Shown here piece after piece: positions 23,039 to 31,482 of a DNA stretch of 38,014 nt. Made by a program: the position numbers and the translations under genes. The DNA is taken from the IMG/VR virus record IMGVR_UViG_3300008266_000177, positions 1 to 38,014 of that record; one strand, given 5' to 3'. The notes under the pieces are model-generated. The model was not told where the DNA came from and searched no databases. It was given only the letters and a program-made list of their open reading frames with translations. Every line of letters begins with the position of its first letter. Within the stretch, counting starts at the first letter, position 1. Source of the DNA: a virus.

Positions 23039-24334
23039 ATGGCACAACCATTCAACTATATGCTCAACGTACCCGACCCGACCCAGTCGGTCATGGGTGG
23101 TGTTCAGAACGCGCTCAGCATTTCCAACATGATGTCTCAGCGCAACTTGGCGGAGCAAAAAGCTCTCGACTTGCAAAAAGCCCGAGAAACTCAGGCGCAG
23201 ATGGAGGCAGATCTTGGCACCTTGTCAAAGAACCCGACTCCGTCAGCTTTGGCCAGCATGATGGTCAAGTACCCTAGTCTGAGTGAGAACTTCAAACGCA
23301 CCTATGACGTGCTCAGCACTGAACAGAAGGACTCGCGCTTGGGGCAAGCTACTCAGGTCTACGCTGCACTCCAATCTGGCAAGCCGGAGATTGCCCAGCA
23401 GTTGCTGACTGAGCAAGCCACGGCCTACCGCAACTCAGGCCAGGAGCGTGAAGCCAAGACACTTGAGGACCTGGGCGTGCTGATCAAGACAAGCCCTGAG
23501 ACAGCCAAGACGTCGACAGGTCTCTTCTTGGCTTCTGCCATGGGACCTGACAAGTTCACAGAGACATTCACCAAGCTTCAAGGCGAGCAGCGTGAAGCTG
23601 AGTTGCAGCCGTCCAAACTTACTGAATCCCAAGCCAAGGCCCAGAAAGCCGCAGTTGAGGCCAAGTTTGCCGAATCTGGAGCCGTGCTTGACCTGCAGAA
23701 GAAAGGTTGGGACATCACGAAGATCCAGGAGGACATCAAGATCGCCAAGCAGAATGCTTCGATCGCAGCCCTCAATGCTCAGATCGCGCGTGAGGGTAAC
23801 CAGATCAAACGTGAGGAGAACCAACTCAAGTTGCAGGACATGGTCCAGAAGCGTGACGAGGCGGTGCGAGCTAAAGCAGCCGACCTTGAGTCTGCTCGCA
23901 CGAACATGGACAACATGCTCAACACGGCCGACCGCATCCTGAAGACTCCTATTGGTGTGATTGGTTCAGCTGCTGGTCCGGTGTCATCGCGCATGCCCAC
24001 ACTCAGCCAGGACACGGCCGACTTCGAGGCTTTAGTTGAGACGCTTGGGTCACAGTCGTTCATGGCCCAGATACCCAACATCAAAGGCATGGGCGCACTG
24101 TCCAACGCCGAAGGCGAAAAGCTTCAGGCTGCCTTGCAGAATTTCAGCTTGAAGCAGTCTCCTGAGCGGTTGCTTGAAAACGTGCGCGAGGCACAGCGCT
24201 TGGTCATGAAGGCGCGGAAGAACATGACTGCTCGAGCAGGTTTGCCTGAGACCATTCCAGACACGCCTGCCGTGAGCACGTCTGGTGGTGACATCGATGC
24301 ACTCGTGAAGAAGTACACACAAGGAGCCCGCTAA
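23039..24334 (+). CDS. DNA ejection protein, P22 gp20-like position
   Basis: A 431-aa largely helical protein. Residues about 190-300 form a long Gln/Lys/Glu/Ala-rich coiled-coil region (IKIAKQNASIAALNAQIAREG). A globular end follows, with ALVETLGSQSFMAQIPNIKGMGALSNAEG. It starts 2 bp after the gp7-like gene and its stop codon overlaps the start of the gp16-like gene by one base. Composition and position suggest the second ejection protein, which joins the channel across periplasm and inner membrane. Confidence 0.72.
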   Translation: MAQPFNYMLNVPDPTQSVMGGVQNALSISNMMSQRNLAEQKALDLQKARETQAQMEADLGTLSKNPTPSALASMMVKYPSLSENFKRTYDVLSTEQKDSRLGQATQVYAALQSGKPEIAQQLLTEQATAYRNSGQEREAKTLEDLGVLIKTSPETAKTSTGLFLASAMGPDKFTETFTKLQGEQREAELQPSKLTESQAKAQKAAVEAKFAESGAVLDLQKKGWDITKIQEDIKIAKQNASIAALNAQIAREGNQIKREENQLKLQDMVQKRDEAVRAKAADLESARTNMDNMLNTADRILKTPIGVIGSAAGPVSSRMPTLSQDTADFEALVETLGSQSFMAQIPNIKGMGALSNAEGEKLQAALQNFSLKQSPERLLENVREAQRLVMKARKNMTARAGLPETIPDTPAVSTSGGDIDALVKKYTQGAR

Positions 24335-26229
24335 TGGCAACACTCCAAGAACTTGAGCTAGCCTTGGTCAACGCCGACAAGGCGGGTGACCTCGATGCTG
24401 CTCGGCGCTTGGCTGCCGTGCTTGTCAAGGCTCGCCAAGATATCACAAATCAGATCCCAGACACAACTGTGCCCGGGACGACTCCTGAGTACGTTGAACC
24501 GTCTGTTGGTGAAAAGATCGTCGGCGCGGGCGAAGCTGCTTTGACTCTTGCCACAGGCGCAACAGGCGGAACCGTAGGCATGATTGGTGGTACGCTGAAA
24601 GGTCTTGCTGAGCAGATCTTGTCTGGCCAGTTTGGCAGCCGAGAGGCCGCAAACCTGGTTGAGAAGTCAGCCATGCAGGGAGCTCAGGCATTGACCTACG
24701 CGCCTCGCACTCAGTCAGGTCAAGAGCAAGTACAGGCTGTTGGCGAAGTGCTCCAGAACGTCCCTCCTGTCATTCCAGTCATTGGTCCAATTGGTGCTGT
24801 TTCTACCAGCACTAGGATGGCTGCACCAGTTGCTGCCGCGGCTGCCGGTCGTGTTGTGGCTCCTGTCGTTGCTGCCACCAAACGGGCAGGACAGTCTGTG
24901 GCGAAAGTCACTGAGCCAATCCGCGAGATGATACCTGGCACAACCAAGAAACCTACTCCCGGCACCCCTGGTTCTGGCGGAGCTGCGGGCGTTGACTTGG
25001 CCACGTTGCGCCAAGCCAAGGCTGAGGAACTTCCTGTGCCTATCAAACTGACTGAAGGTCAGAAGACACGCCAGTTCGAGCAACAACGGTTTGAGCGTGA
25101 AACGGCTAAGCTGCCTGAAGTAGGTGCGCCCATTCGTGAGCGCTTTGCCACTCAGAACAAGCAGCTCCAACAAAACCTTGAGACCTTCATTGACATGACT
25201 GGAGCTGAGGCACCTGACCTGCGTTCCATTGGCCTGACAGTAGACAAGGCACTTCGTGACCGAGCTGCTCGTGACAAGACGCGCATCCGCACCTTGTACA
25301 AGGAGGCTGAGAAGGCCGGCGAGATGGAAGCCCCGGTCAAACTCGACACTGTGGTTCAACATCTGGTTGACAACGCGCCTGAGGCTGAGGTGGCCAACGT
25401 CCTCAAGGCAACTCGAGCCAAGGCGTTGCAACTTGGCGTGGCTACCGAGGCGCCTGACGGTACATTGATCGCCCAACCTGTTTCGTTGAAGACGGCCGAA
25501 CTGTTTCGTCGATCAATCGGCGGCGCCACCAACGCTGAGCCGACCAACATCATGCAGGCTTCAACAATGCGTGGACTGATCGACGCCTCGACTGAAGGTC
25601 TGGGCGGTAACATGTACAAGCAGGCTCGTGCTGCTCGTGCACGTTTTGCCAACGACTACGAGAATATCGGTCTGGTGAAAAATCTGCTTGGCCAGAAGCG
25701 CGGTTCAAATGATCGGTCCATTGCCATGGAAGACGTACTCCGTCGCTCGGTTATTGACCCGTCAACGTCGCTTGACACCGTGCGCCAAGTCCGTCGCCTG
25801 CTTCAGACCGAAGGTCCAAATGGCCAACAAGCTTGGAAAGAACTCCAAGGCGGCACGCTCAAATTCTTGCGTGACGAGGCCACCAAGGGAGTGAGTCGTG
25901 ACGAACTTGGTAATGCCATCTTATCTCCACAACAACTTGACAGAGTCATCAGCCAACTCGACAAGTCTGGAAAACTTGACTTTGTCTTTGGTAAGAAGGG
26001 CGCAGAGCAACTTCGCACTATCAATGACGTAGCCAAAGATGTTCTGACCGCGCCTCCTGGCTCGGTGAACACAAGCAACACGGCCAGTGTGCTAGCAGGT
26101 ATGATGGACATAGCCATCAGCGGCACGGCAGGTGTCCCAGCCCCCATCATGACAAGTTTTCGTCTGATGACCAAAGGCATCAAAGATGCAAAAACCCGTG
26201 CTAAGGTCCGCAAGGCTCTTGGCGAGTAA
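24334..26229 (+). CDS. DNA ejection protein, P22 gp16-like position
   Basis: A 631-aa protein. Two Gly/Ala/Val-rich hydrophobic regions near the N-terminus (about 62-92, GEAALTLATGATGGTVGMIGG; and 145-190, PPVIPVIGPIGAVST) could insert into membranes. The rest is soluble, helical and charged. No lytic transglycosylase or peptidase motif is visible, so wall opening during entry must be done elsewhere, possibly by the gp4-like protein. It is the last of the three ejection-type genes and is followed by the tailspike gene. Confidence 0.72.
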   Translation: MATLQELELALVNADKAGDLDAARRLAAVLVKARQDITNQIPDTTVPGTTPEYVEPSVGEKIVGAGEAALTLATGATGGTVGMIGGTLKGLAEQILSGQFGSREAANLVEKSAMQGAQALTYAPRTQSGQEQVQAVGEVLQNVPPVIPVIGPIGAVSTSTRMAAPVAAAAAGRVVAPVVAATKRAGQSVAKVTEPIREMIPGTTKKPTPGTPGSGGAAGVDLATLRQAKAEELPVPIKLTEGQKTRQFEQQRFERETAKLPEVGAPIRERFATQNKQLQQNLETFIDMTGAEAPDLRSIGLTVDKALRDRAARDKTRIRTLYKEAEKAGEMEAPVKLDTVVQHLVDNAPEAEVANVLKATRAKALQLGVATEAPDGTLIAQPVSLKTAELFRRSIGGATNAEPTNIMQASTMRGLIDASTEGLGGNMYKQARAARARFANDYENIGLVKNLLGQKRGSNDRSIAMEDVLRRSVIDPSTSLDTVRQVRRLLQTEGPNGQQAWKELQGGTLKFLRDEATKGVSRDELGNAILSPQQLDRVISQLDKSGKLDFVFGKKGAEQLRTINDVAKDVLTAPPGSVNTSNTASVLAGMMDIAISGTAGVPAPIMTSFRLMTKGIKDAKTRAKVRKALGE

Positions 26230-26246
26230 CTTCAAAGGAGAACCAA

Positions 26247-28217
26247 ATGTCGAATGCTTATTCTGTTACACCGCCCTATCCGATCTTTACGGATGTTGAT
26301 GGCAACCCGCTAGAAGACGGTTTTATCTACATCGGGCAGGCCAACATGAACCCAGAAGTTGCGCCAGTGCCAATCTATTGGGACGCTGAAGGAACTATCC
26401 CAGCTGTTCAACCTGTGCGAACAAGCGGAGGCTATCCTGTGCGCAATGGTACCCCATCGAGAATTTACACTGGCCAAGTGTACTCGATAACTGTCCGAAA
26501 CAAAAATGGGTCGTTCATCTATTCGTCCCCATACGCGACAGACTCGTTTGACTCGTCGTTTATCAGATACGTGGCTGGCGGTGTTGGAGCCGCAGACCAA
26601 ACTGTCCAAATCAAACTTCAAGAGAGTGTCAGCGTCAAAGATTTTGGCGGTGTCGGAGATGGTTCAACTAGTGACCAAGTTGCTGTGGTCAACACAATTG
26701 CTTCTGGTGCAAAAGAAGTTACTGTGAACGACAATCTGAAGTTTCTTGTCACCTCGTTTTCAAACAACATGGGCGTCGAACTTAAAGGTAAGGGCGCTAT
26801 CGTCAAGGCCATTACAGGAGGCCTCCAGCAATTGAACACGTACGCAGACAAAGACAAATACATCTTTGGGCGCGAGTACATGGCCGCCTTCCACAATTTG
26901 CTTATAGGCCAGATGGCCACACCAGGTCGCAAGCCAATTATGGTGTTTTCTGGAGACTCAACCACCGCTGGAGTGGGTGTGAGTTCTGACTACACAATTA
27001 ATGAGTTGCTCAAGACTGCTGGCGAGGTTTCAGGTCTCCAGACTCCCTACGGTCTTAGTTCTATTAACAGAGGTCAATCTGGCGCAAACACCGCACAATG
27101 GGTGACTTCGTATTTGGCAGGTGACCTTGCAGCAAATCCTGATCTTCTGGTGTTGCGTTGGGGCATCAACGATCCTGGATGGCTCCAAAATGGAACCACT
27201 CCCCCATTGGACGCCGGACAATCGTACCCAGGGCGCAGGACTCCTGCAGACTTCATTGCATCGCTGCGTCAAGGACTGACTACGATTCGCGCAAGCAGGG
27301 GAGTTGGCAGCCTGTCGATCCTTCTGATGTCTCCGAATTCGACTTCTGACACACCAAACGCTCGTGATGAGTTGTACTACGAAGCAATCGCGGCTGGAAT
27401 TAAACAAGCGGCCAGAGACTTCCTGTGTACGTTCATTGACACCTACGCTCTGCTCAAAGACTCTCGTCCTGCGGCAACCATTTGGATGGATGACCCGTTT
27501 GGTGACGGGCGAGGAATTCACCCCTTGAACGTAATGAATTCGTGGATTGCTGGAGTGATGTCTGACGTCGTTTTTCCGACTGGGCTGCGTCAAAAGATTG
27601 GGCGCGCAAATGTTCGCTCAACTGGTGGTGCTGAAGATGTTGGTGACGCTTCTAGACTTCCAACCTACTACAACTACGGTATCACGATAAGCCGGGCGAC
27701 TGCTGGTTTTCCGCTGAACGGCATGGTTACTACTACACGTGGTTCAGACGAAATTGTGACGCAGGTCAATGTTGGGTATCGGGACGCAGACCTTGGTCTT
27801 TCGTACGTAAGGGTCGGTCGTTCGGCCATCCTTGATGGCCTGCCAATAGCGTGGGGCAGTTGGGTTCGCACAGGTTCGGCTTCTGCACAAGTTGCCGCGG
27901 CAACTGGATACACGAATCCTGGAGCCGGCGGTATGCGCGTTGCAACTAGCGGTTCACAAGTCTGCATCGAAGGCTATTTGACAATGAACACCCCGGGAAT
28001 TATTGGCGCGGGAACAACGATTGGAACTGTGCCTGTTGGTTACCGCCCAATTGTTGATGCCTTTTATACAAGCGGAGCAGTTGTGTACAACGGAACTGTT
28101 TTTGCCGGGGCCTTGGTCCGCATCCAAAGTAACGGCGACATCGTTGTTGTGAATGCAACAGGCATTAACGGCAACCGTGTCTATTTGAATGGCGCTTGGT
28201 CATTGACAACTCAATAA
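26247..28217 (+). CDS. Tailspike: P22 head-binding domain plus SGNH esterase domain
   Basis: A 656-aa receptor-binding protein. Residues 1-105 match the P22 tailspike head-binding domain (PYPIFTDVDGNPLEDGFIYIG, later PVRTSGGYPV and RIYTGQVYS). Residues 129-145 (SVKDFGGVGDGSTSD) are the usual opening of a right-handed beta-helix. Instead of a long helix, residues about 228-440 form an SGNH/GDSL hydrolase: FSGDSTT (Ser238), NRGQSG (Gly276), RWGIND (Asn308) and DGRGIHPL (His425, with Asp420 four residues apart rather than the usual two). It probably deacetylates or de-esterifies host surface polysaccharide. The C-terminal 200 residues are beta-rich and may trimerise. Confidence 0.9.
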   Translation: MSNAYSVTPPYPIFTDVDGNPLEDGFIYIGQANMNPEVAPVPIYWDAEGTIPAVQPVRTSGGYPVRNGTPSRIYTGQVYSITVRNKNGSFIYSSPYATDSFDSSFIRYVAGGVGAADQTVQIKLQESVSVKDFGGVGDGSTSDQVAVVNTIASGAKEVTVNDNLKFLVTSFSNNMGVELKGKGAIVKAITGGLQQLNTYADKDKYIFGREYMAAFHNLLIGQMATPGRKPIMVFSGDSTTAGVGVSSDYTINELLKTAGEVSGLQTPYGLSSINRGQSGANTAQWVTSYLAGDLAANPDLLVLRWGINDPGWLQNGTTPPLDAGQSYPGRRTPADFIASLRQGLTTIRASRGVGSLSILLMSPNSTSDTPNARDELYYEAIAAGIKQAARDFLCTFIDTYALLKDSRPAATIWMDDPFGDGRGIHPLNVMNSWIAGVMSDVVFPTGLRQKIGRANVRSTGGAEDVGDASRLPTYYNYGITISRATAGFPLNGMVTTTRGSDEIVTQVNVGYRDADLGLSYVRVGRSAILDGLPIAWGSWVRTGSASAQVAAATGYTNPGAGGMRVATSGSQVCIEGYLTMNTPGIIGAGTTIGTVPVGYRPIVDAFYTSGAVVYNGTVFAGALVRIQSNGDIVVVNATGINGNRVYLNGAWSLTTQ

Positions 28218-28255
28218 CTACGGGACCCGCTATGTTGAACGCAGGAGTATGACCT

Positions 28256-28510
28256 ATGGACCAAACATTCATCAACTGGTTGCTCGGAGGTTTTGGGGCT
28301 TTGATCGGGTTCCTTCTCAACGCAGTTTGGCAGGCCGTCAAGGACCTGCAGGCGGCGGACAAGGAGCTCGCAAAAAAGGTCTCTGAGATTGAGGTCTTGG
28401 TGGCAGGTGCTTATGTCAAGAAGGACGAATTCGCCACTTCTGTCACGGCACTGTTTGCCAAGCTTGATCGCATTGAGGACAAGATTGACAAGAAGGCGGA
28501 CAAAGAATGA
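28256..28510 (+). CDS. Membrane-anchored coiled-coil protein, probably lysis-related
   Basis: An 84-aa protein with one N-terminal membrane segment (residues 6-26, NWLLGGFGALIGFLLNAV) followed by a charged coiled-coil tail (LAKKVSEIEVLV, LDRIEDKIDKKADKE). Genes of this form commonly precede endolysins and are annotated as holin-like or lysis-associated. It overlaps the endolysin by 4 bases. Since a 3TM holin lies downstream, this one may be an antiholin or holin partner. I see no lipobox, so it is not an obvious o-spanin. Confidence 0.8.
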   Translation: MDQTFINWLLGGFGALIGFLLNAVWQAVKDLQAADKELAKKVSEIEVLVAGAYVKKDEFATSVTALFAKLDRIEDKIDKKADKE

Positions 28511-28890
28511 CCTACACCCTCAGCAAAAAGTCGCGAGACCGCCTTGCTGGGGTCCACCCGGACCTCGTCAAGGTTGTTGAGCGCGCCATTGAAATCACTG
28601 AGATTGACTTCGCGGTGCTCGAAGGTGTTCGCTCTAAGACTCGCCAAGAGCAGCTCGTCAAGGCAGGTGCCAGTCAGACCATGAGGTCTCGCCACTTGAC
28701 TGGGCACGCTGTCGATCTTGGTGCTTACGTGGCCGGCTCAGTGCGCTGGGACTGGCCTCTGTACCACAAGCTTGCTGTTGCCGTCAAGCAGGCTGCCGCC
28801 GAGTTGCAGATCCCCATTGAGTGGGGTGGTGACTGGACGACATTCAAAGACGGTCCACATTGGCAATTGCCTTGGAAGGAGTATCCATAA
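28507..28890 (+). CDS. Endolysin, M15 family peptidase
   Basis: A 127-aa zinc peptidase that cuts the peptide bridges of peptidoglycan (L-alanyl-D-glutamate or D-Ala carboxypeptidase type). The metal motif is SRHLTGHAVD (61-70; ligands H63, D70), followed by the WGGDWTTFKDGPHWQ segment with catalytic D115 and ligand H118. No signal peptide is present, so it needs the holin for export. The stop overlaps the next ATG (TAATG). Confidence 0.95.
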   Translation: MTYTLSKKSRDRLAGVHPDLVKVVERAIEITEIDFAVLEGVRSKTRQEQLVKAGASQTMRSRHLTGHAVDLGAYVAGSVRWDWPLYHKLAVAVKQAAAELQIPIEWGGDWTTFKDGPHWQLPWKEYP

Positions 28891-29309
28891 TGGACCCAAT
28901 CACCCTCAGCGGCATTTTCAGCATTGGCACCAAGCTCATTGACAAGATCTTCCCAGACCCTGAGCAAAAGGCCAAAGCCCAACTGGAGTTGCTCAAGCTC
29001 CAACAGTCTGGTGACCTGGATGAGATGAAGACCCAGCTCAGTGCCATCATTGCTGAAGCGCAGTCCACAGATCCATGGACCAGCCGCGCACGCCCATCGT
29101 TCTTGTATGTGGTCTACGTGCTACTGCTGTGGAGCATCCCCATGGGAGTCCTGACCATCTTCAAGCCGGAAGCTGCTGCTGCCTTCACAGCCGGTTTCAA
29201 GGCCTGGATGCTGGCCATTCCTGAGCCAGTGCTGACCCTCTTTGGCGTCGTGATGACTGGCTACGTCGCAGGACGCTCCTGGGAGAAGGTTCGAGGCGCC
29301 ACGAAGTAG
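28890..29309 (+). CDS. Holin, 3TM family
   Basis: A 139-aa protein whose N-terminal half is a charged amphipathic region (LIDKIFPDPEQKAKAQLELL). The typical STDPWTSRARPSFLYV motif follows, then two clear membrane helices (LYVVYVLLLWSIPMGVLTIF and EPVLTLFGVVMTGYVAG) with a possible third around AAAAFTAGFKAW. This matches the Holin_3TMs group found in phages and gene-transfer agents. It is the last rightward gene and ends 35 bp before the convergent terminator. Confidence 0.9.
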   Translation: MDPITLSGIFSIGTKLIDKIFPDPEQKAKAQLELLKLQQSGDLDEMKTQLSAIIAEAQSTDPWTSRARPSFLYVVYVLLLWSIPMGVLTIFKPEAAAAFTAGFKAWMLAIPEPVLTLFGVVMTGYVAGRSWEKVRGATK

Positions 29310-29344
29310 CAGGGACTTACAGGAACCATGCAGGATTGAAAAGA

Positions 29345-29380
29345 AAGGCCTAGTCCAGTACTTACTACTGGCTAGGCCTT
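29345..29380. terminator. Bidirectional terminator between converging arms
   Basis: AAGGCCTAG/CTAGGCCTT (29345-29353 with 29372-29380) stacks on CCAGTA/TACTGG (29355-29360 with 29366-29371), giving a 15-bp perfect stem interrupted by one bulged T and closed by a 5-nt loop. It lies in the 110-bp gap between the holin and dCMP deaminase genes. T-rich sequence follows rightward (TTAGTTGTTTCCC) and TTTCTT follows on the minus strand, so it can stop both arms. Confidence 0.93.
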
Positions 29381-29419
29381 AGTTGTTTCCCTCGGGTCAT
29401 TCCTGAGGGCCAAGTTTGA

Positions 29420-29914
29420 TCAAAGTTCCACAAGAAGTTGTTCCCAAGCCCTCCCGGCGCCAGTCCACAAGTCTTTGGCTGCCGAGTGAGGGTATTCCTC
29501 CACATAGACAATCCGCTGGCAGCTTGTGTTCAGCAACAGTTTGCAGCAGGTCATGCATGGGCTGGCCGTCACGTAGGCTGTGTGGATGGCATACATATCT
29601 CGGCACTGGAGCAAAGCATTTTGCTCGGCGTGGATTGCTTGGCAGCCATCTAGGTTTGTGCCACTTGGCGCCTTGGCTCCTGAGCACGCATGGGGGAAGA
29701 CCTCAACCACATAGGTGTTGTGACCATCGTCGTCTGTCACGACATCCATGTGGTTGCAGTGAGGAAGTCCAGCCGCGACGCCGTTGTACCCTGTTGAGAG
29801 CACATGGCCACGGGCATTCAGCAAGACACAACCCACGGCACGTCGGCAGCAGGTCGTTCTCTGAGCGGTCAGCAAGGCCAACTTGAGGGCCCATTCGTCG
29901 CGGCTGAGTCTCAT
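29420..29914 (-). CDS. dCMP deaminase
   Basis: A 164-aa zinc deaminase converting dCMP to dUMP, the substrate of thymidylate synthase. The catalytic HAE is H95-A96-E97 and the second zinc motif SPCMTC supplies C120 and C123. A Cys/His-rich insertion precedes them (PHCNH, FPHACSG), as in the allosteric T4-type enzyme with its extra zinc. The start at 29914 has GGGAG 7 bases upstream and lies 1 base after the ThyA-family stop. It ends the leftward arm just before the terminator. With ThyX it forms a dCMP to dTMP route. Confidence 0.94.
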   Translation of the reverse strand: MRLSRDEWALKLALLTAQRTTCCRRAVGCVLLNARGHVLSTGYNGVAAGLPHCNHMDVVTDDDGHNTYVVEVFPHACSGAKAPSGTNLDGCQAIHAEQNALLQCRDMYAIHTAYVTASPCMTCCKLLLNTSCQRIVYVEEYPHSAAKDLWTGAGRAWEQLLVEL

Positions 29915-29915
29915 C

Positions 29916-30698
29916 TCAGTTCTCCCACCAGCGAAGGTCGTCACCAGCCTTGGTCTCGCGCAAAGCGGCCAAGGTCTTCATCAAATGCTGAGCATCATTC
30001 CAGAGCAGGATGTCTGTCTCAGGTTGCTCGAGGACCTCACTGGCCAAGCACAACTTGGCATCTGCCCAGTTGGTCTCATACAGGTGGCTTGAAGCTGCCG
30101 TCAAGAAGAGGCGGCCAGGCTTTACGGCATTGTCAAACTTCCGATGCTCATTCAACAGACCACAGACCAGATGGGCCAGCATGCTGAAGTTGAAGACATC
30201 GTATGGCACACCAAGCCAGACATCGCTTGATCGCATGAACACATGGGCATTGAGTTTGCCGCTGCGCATGCTAAAAAAGATGGCCACAGTGCACGGTACG
30301 TCCTTGGTCTGGGGTGGGCACTCGCGCCAAATTGTCAGACCAGCTTGACGGCTGTCTTCATCTGCCAGCAACTTCTCAACGATGTAAGGCAGCTGAGCCA
30401 CAATCTTGGGGCCGTAGGCACCGAAGAAGCGTTCGCCATCGTCGCTGAAGTCTTTGATGCGGCTGTTGTACGGAGCAATTGTCTCAACGCGGTCGTCACC
30501 AGACAAGATCCAGTAAGCCTCAGCCGCCATGAACTTGTAGCTCAGACTGCGATCAGGCACGCGAAGCACTGGACGGCGCATGTCAACCACCATGGTGCGT
30601 TGTGGAATCTCACGGGTCATCTTGCCGCGTGGAGCCACTGGGTCGCCATTGGTCAAGATGTCATTGAGAGCATCAAGCCAGGTTTTTGAGAAGTCCAT
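29916..30698 (-). CDS. ThyA-family enzyme, candidate dCMP hydroxymethylase/methylase
   Basis: A 260-aa ThyA-fold protein. The catalytic Cys136 (DVPCTV), Glu60 (AAEAYW), the phosphate-binding region MRSSDVWLG (R156, D159) and HLY (H205, Y207) are kept. The position of E. coli Asn177, 31 residues after the catalytic Cys in both, is Asp167 (LGVPYDVFN). In known enzymes Asn here selects dUMP, while Asp is found in T4 dCMP hydroxymethylase and converts Lactobacillus ThyA into a dCMP methylase. The PPCH motif is PCT and the usual IWDEW tryptophan region is replaced by IAPYNSRIKDFS. It is therefore more likely to act on dCMP than to duplicate ThyX. This inference needs biochemistry. Confidence 0.85.
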   Translation of the reverse strand: MDFSKTWLDALNDILTNGDPVAPRGKMTREIPQRTMVVDMRRPVLRVPDRSLSYKFMAAEAYWILSGDDRVETIAPYNSRIKDFSDDGERFFGAYGPKIVAQLPYIVEKLLADEDSRQAGLTIWRECPPQTKDVPCTVAIFFSMRSGKLNAHVFMRSSDVWLGVPYDVFNFSMLAHLVCGLLNEHRKFDNAVKPGRLFLTAASSHLYETNWADAKLCLASEVLEQPETDILLWNDAQHLMKTLAALRETKAGDDLRWWEN

Positions 30699-30700
30699 GG

Positions 30701-31072
30701 TCAGTCCTTTGAGTAGGCGCCAGCAAAGAAGCCAGCGTAGTTGATGATGTCCAACGCCGTATCGCGCAAGCCTTCAAAGTTTGCGTCTTGGCCACGCATC
30801 TCTTTGAGGACCAGCGAGTTGAAGCGCTGAGACTTGGTGTGAAGCATCTGAGCGTAGCTTACTGCACCGAATGGGAAGTACGACGAACGGTCGATCTTGT
30901 GCGGATCCATGTCCGCCGCGCCTTGGTTGTAGTCTTGGCTCTTGCGGACACAGAGCAAAGCAGCTTCAGCCAAAGCACCGGGGTGTCCACCGCGAGATTG
31001 GAGTTCTTCCAACAATTCCACAGTTGAGCATTCGGCCAGTTGAGTGGCAGGCAGCAAAGACTTGGTTTTCAT
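30701..31072 (-). CDS. DUF1599/Nmad1-like protein, nucleotide modification associated
   Basis: A 123-aa mostly helical protein starting at 31072 (AAAGGA 7 bases upstream). The VRKSQDYNQGA stretch, the TKSQRFNSLVL helix and the closing LRDTALDIINYAGFF follow the pattern of DUF1599, named nucleotide modification associated domain 1 because of its gene neighbourhoods in phages. The biochemical activity of this family is not established. It lies 2 bp upstream of the ThyA-family gene, which suggests joint function in making or handling an unusual nucleotide. Family call is moderate. Confidence 0.65.
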   Translation of the reverse strand: MKTKSLLPATQLAECSTVELLEELQSRGGHPGALAEAALLCVRKSQDYNQGAADMDPHKIDRSSYFPFGAVSYAQMLHTKSQRFNSLVLKEMRGQDANFEGLRDTALDIINYAGFFAGAYSKD

Positions 31073-31089
31073 ATCAGTTCCTTTACGAG

Positions 31090-31482
31090 TTACCATGACA
31101 AAATTTCCTTTAAGCGATATTCAGGACCTACCCAGCCTTCCGGCTTCTTGACGTCGAACGCGCTGCCGCGCTTTGAGTCTTCAGCCTTGGCCACACGGAC
31201 CTTGGCCATATTAGCAGAATGAACTGCGTGCATGCCGGCGTGCCACTGAGCAGCATCAATGCCAGCAAAGAGTGCTGTGCCGTAGGCCACATAAGCCAGA
31301 TCGAGCAAAGCATCGAAGGCGCCAACCTTGTCACCAGTAGCCAAAGCCTCTTTGAGCTCATCGAGTTCCTCTTGGAGAAACTTGACGCGAAACTCCTGCG
31401 CAGCAGGGTCCTGCATGAGTTTGTCTTCGTTGCCCAAAGGCAAACCAAACTTCTCATGGAATTCAGCGACATTTCCAATCAT
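31090..31482 (-). CDS. Second MazG/HisE-superfamily nucleotide pyrophosphohydrolase
   Basis: A 130-aa all-alpha protein of the MazG/PRA-PH superfamily. FLQEELDELKEAL (35-47) holds the first acidic motif (E39, E42) and DALLDLAYVAYG (57-68) the second. It belongs to the phage subgroup usually annotated as PRA-PH-like or HisE-like, which has no histidine pathway role in phages and probably hydrolyses a dNTP. Next to the Nmad1-like and ThyA-family genes it could act as a dCTPase, as T4 gp56 does with an unrelated fold. Its sequence is clearly distinct from the MazG-like protein at 6324-6680. Confidence 0.85.
   Translation of the reverse strand: MIGNVAEFHEKFGLPLGNEDKLMQDPAAQEFRVKFLQEELDELKEALATGDKVGAFDALLDLAYVAYGTALFAGIDAAQWHAGMHAVHSANMAKVRVAKAEDSKRGSAFDVKKPEGWVGPEYRLKEILSW

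Noticed and set aside
29916-30698. Calling the ThyA-family gene an ordinary thymidylate synthase
   Set aside because: The Asn177 equivalent is Asp, the PPCH motif and the tryptophan region are altered, and a complete ThyX is present.
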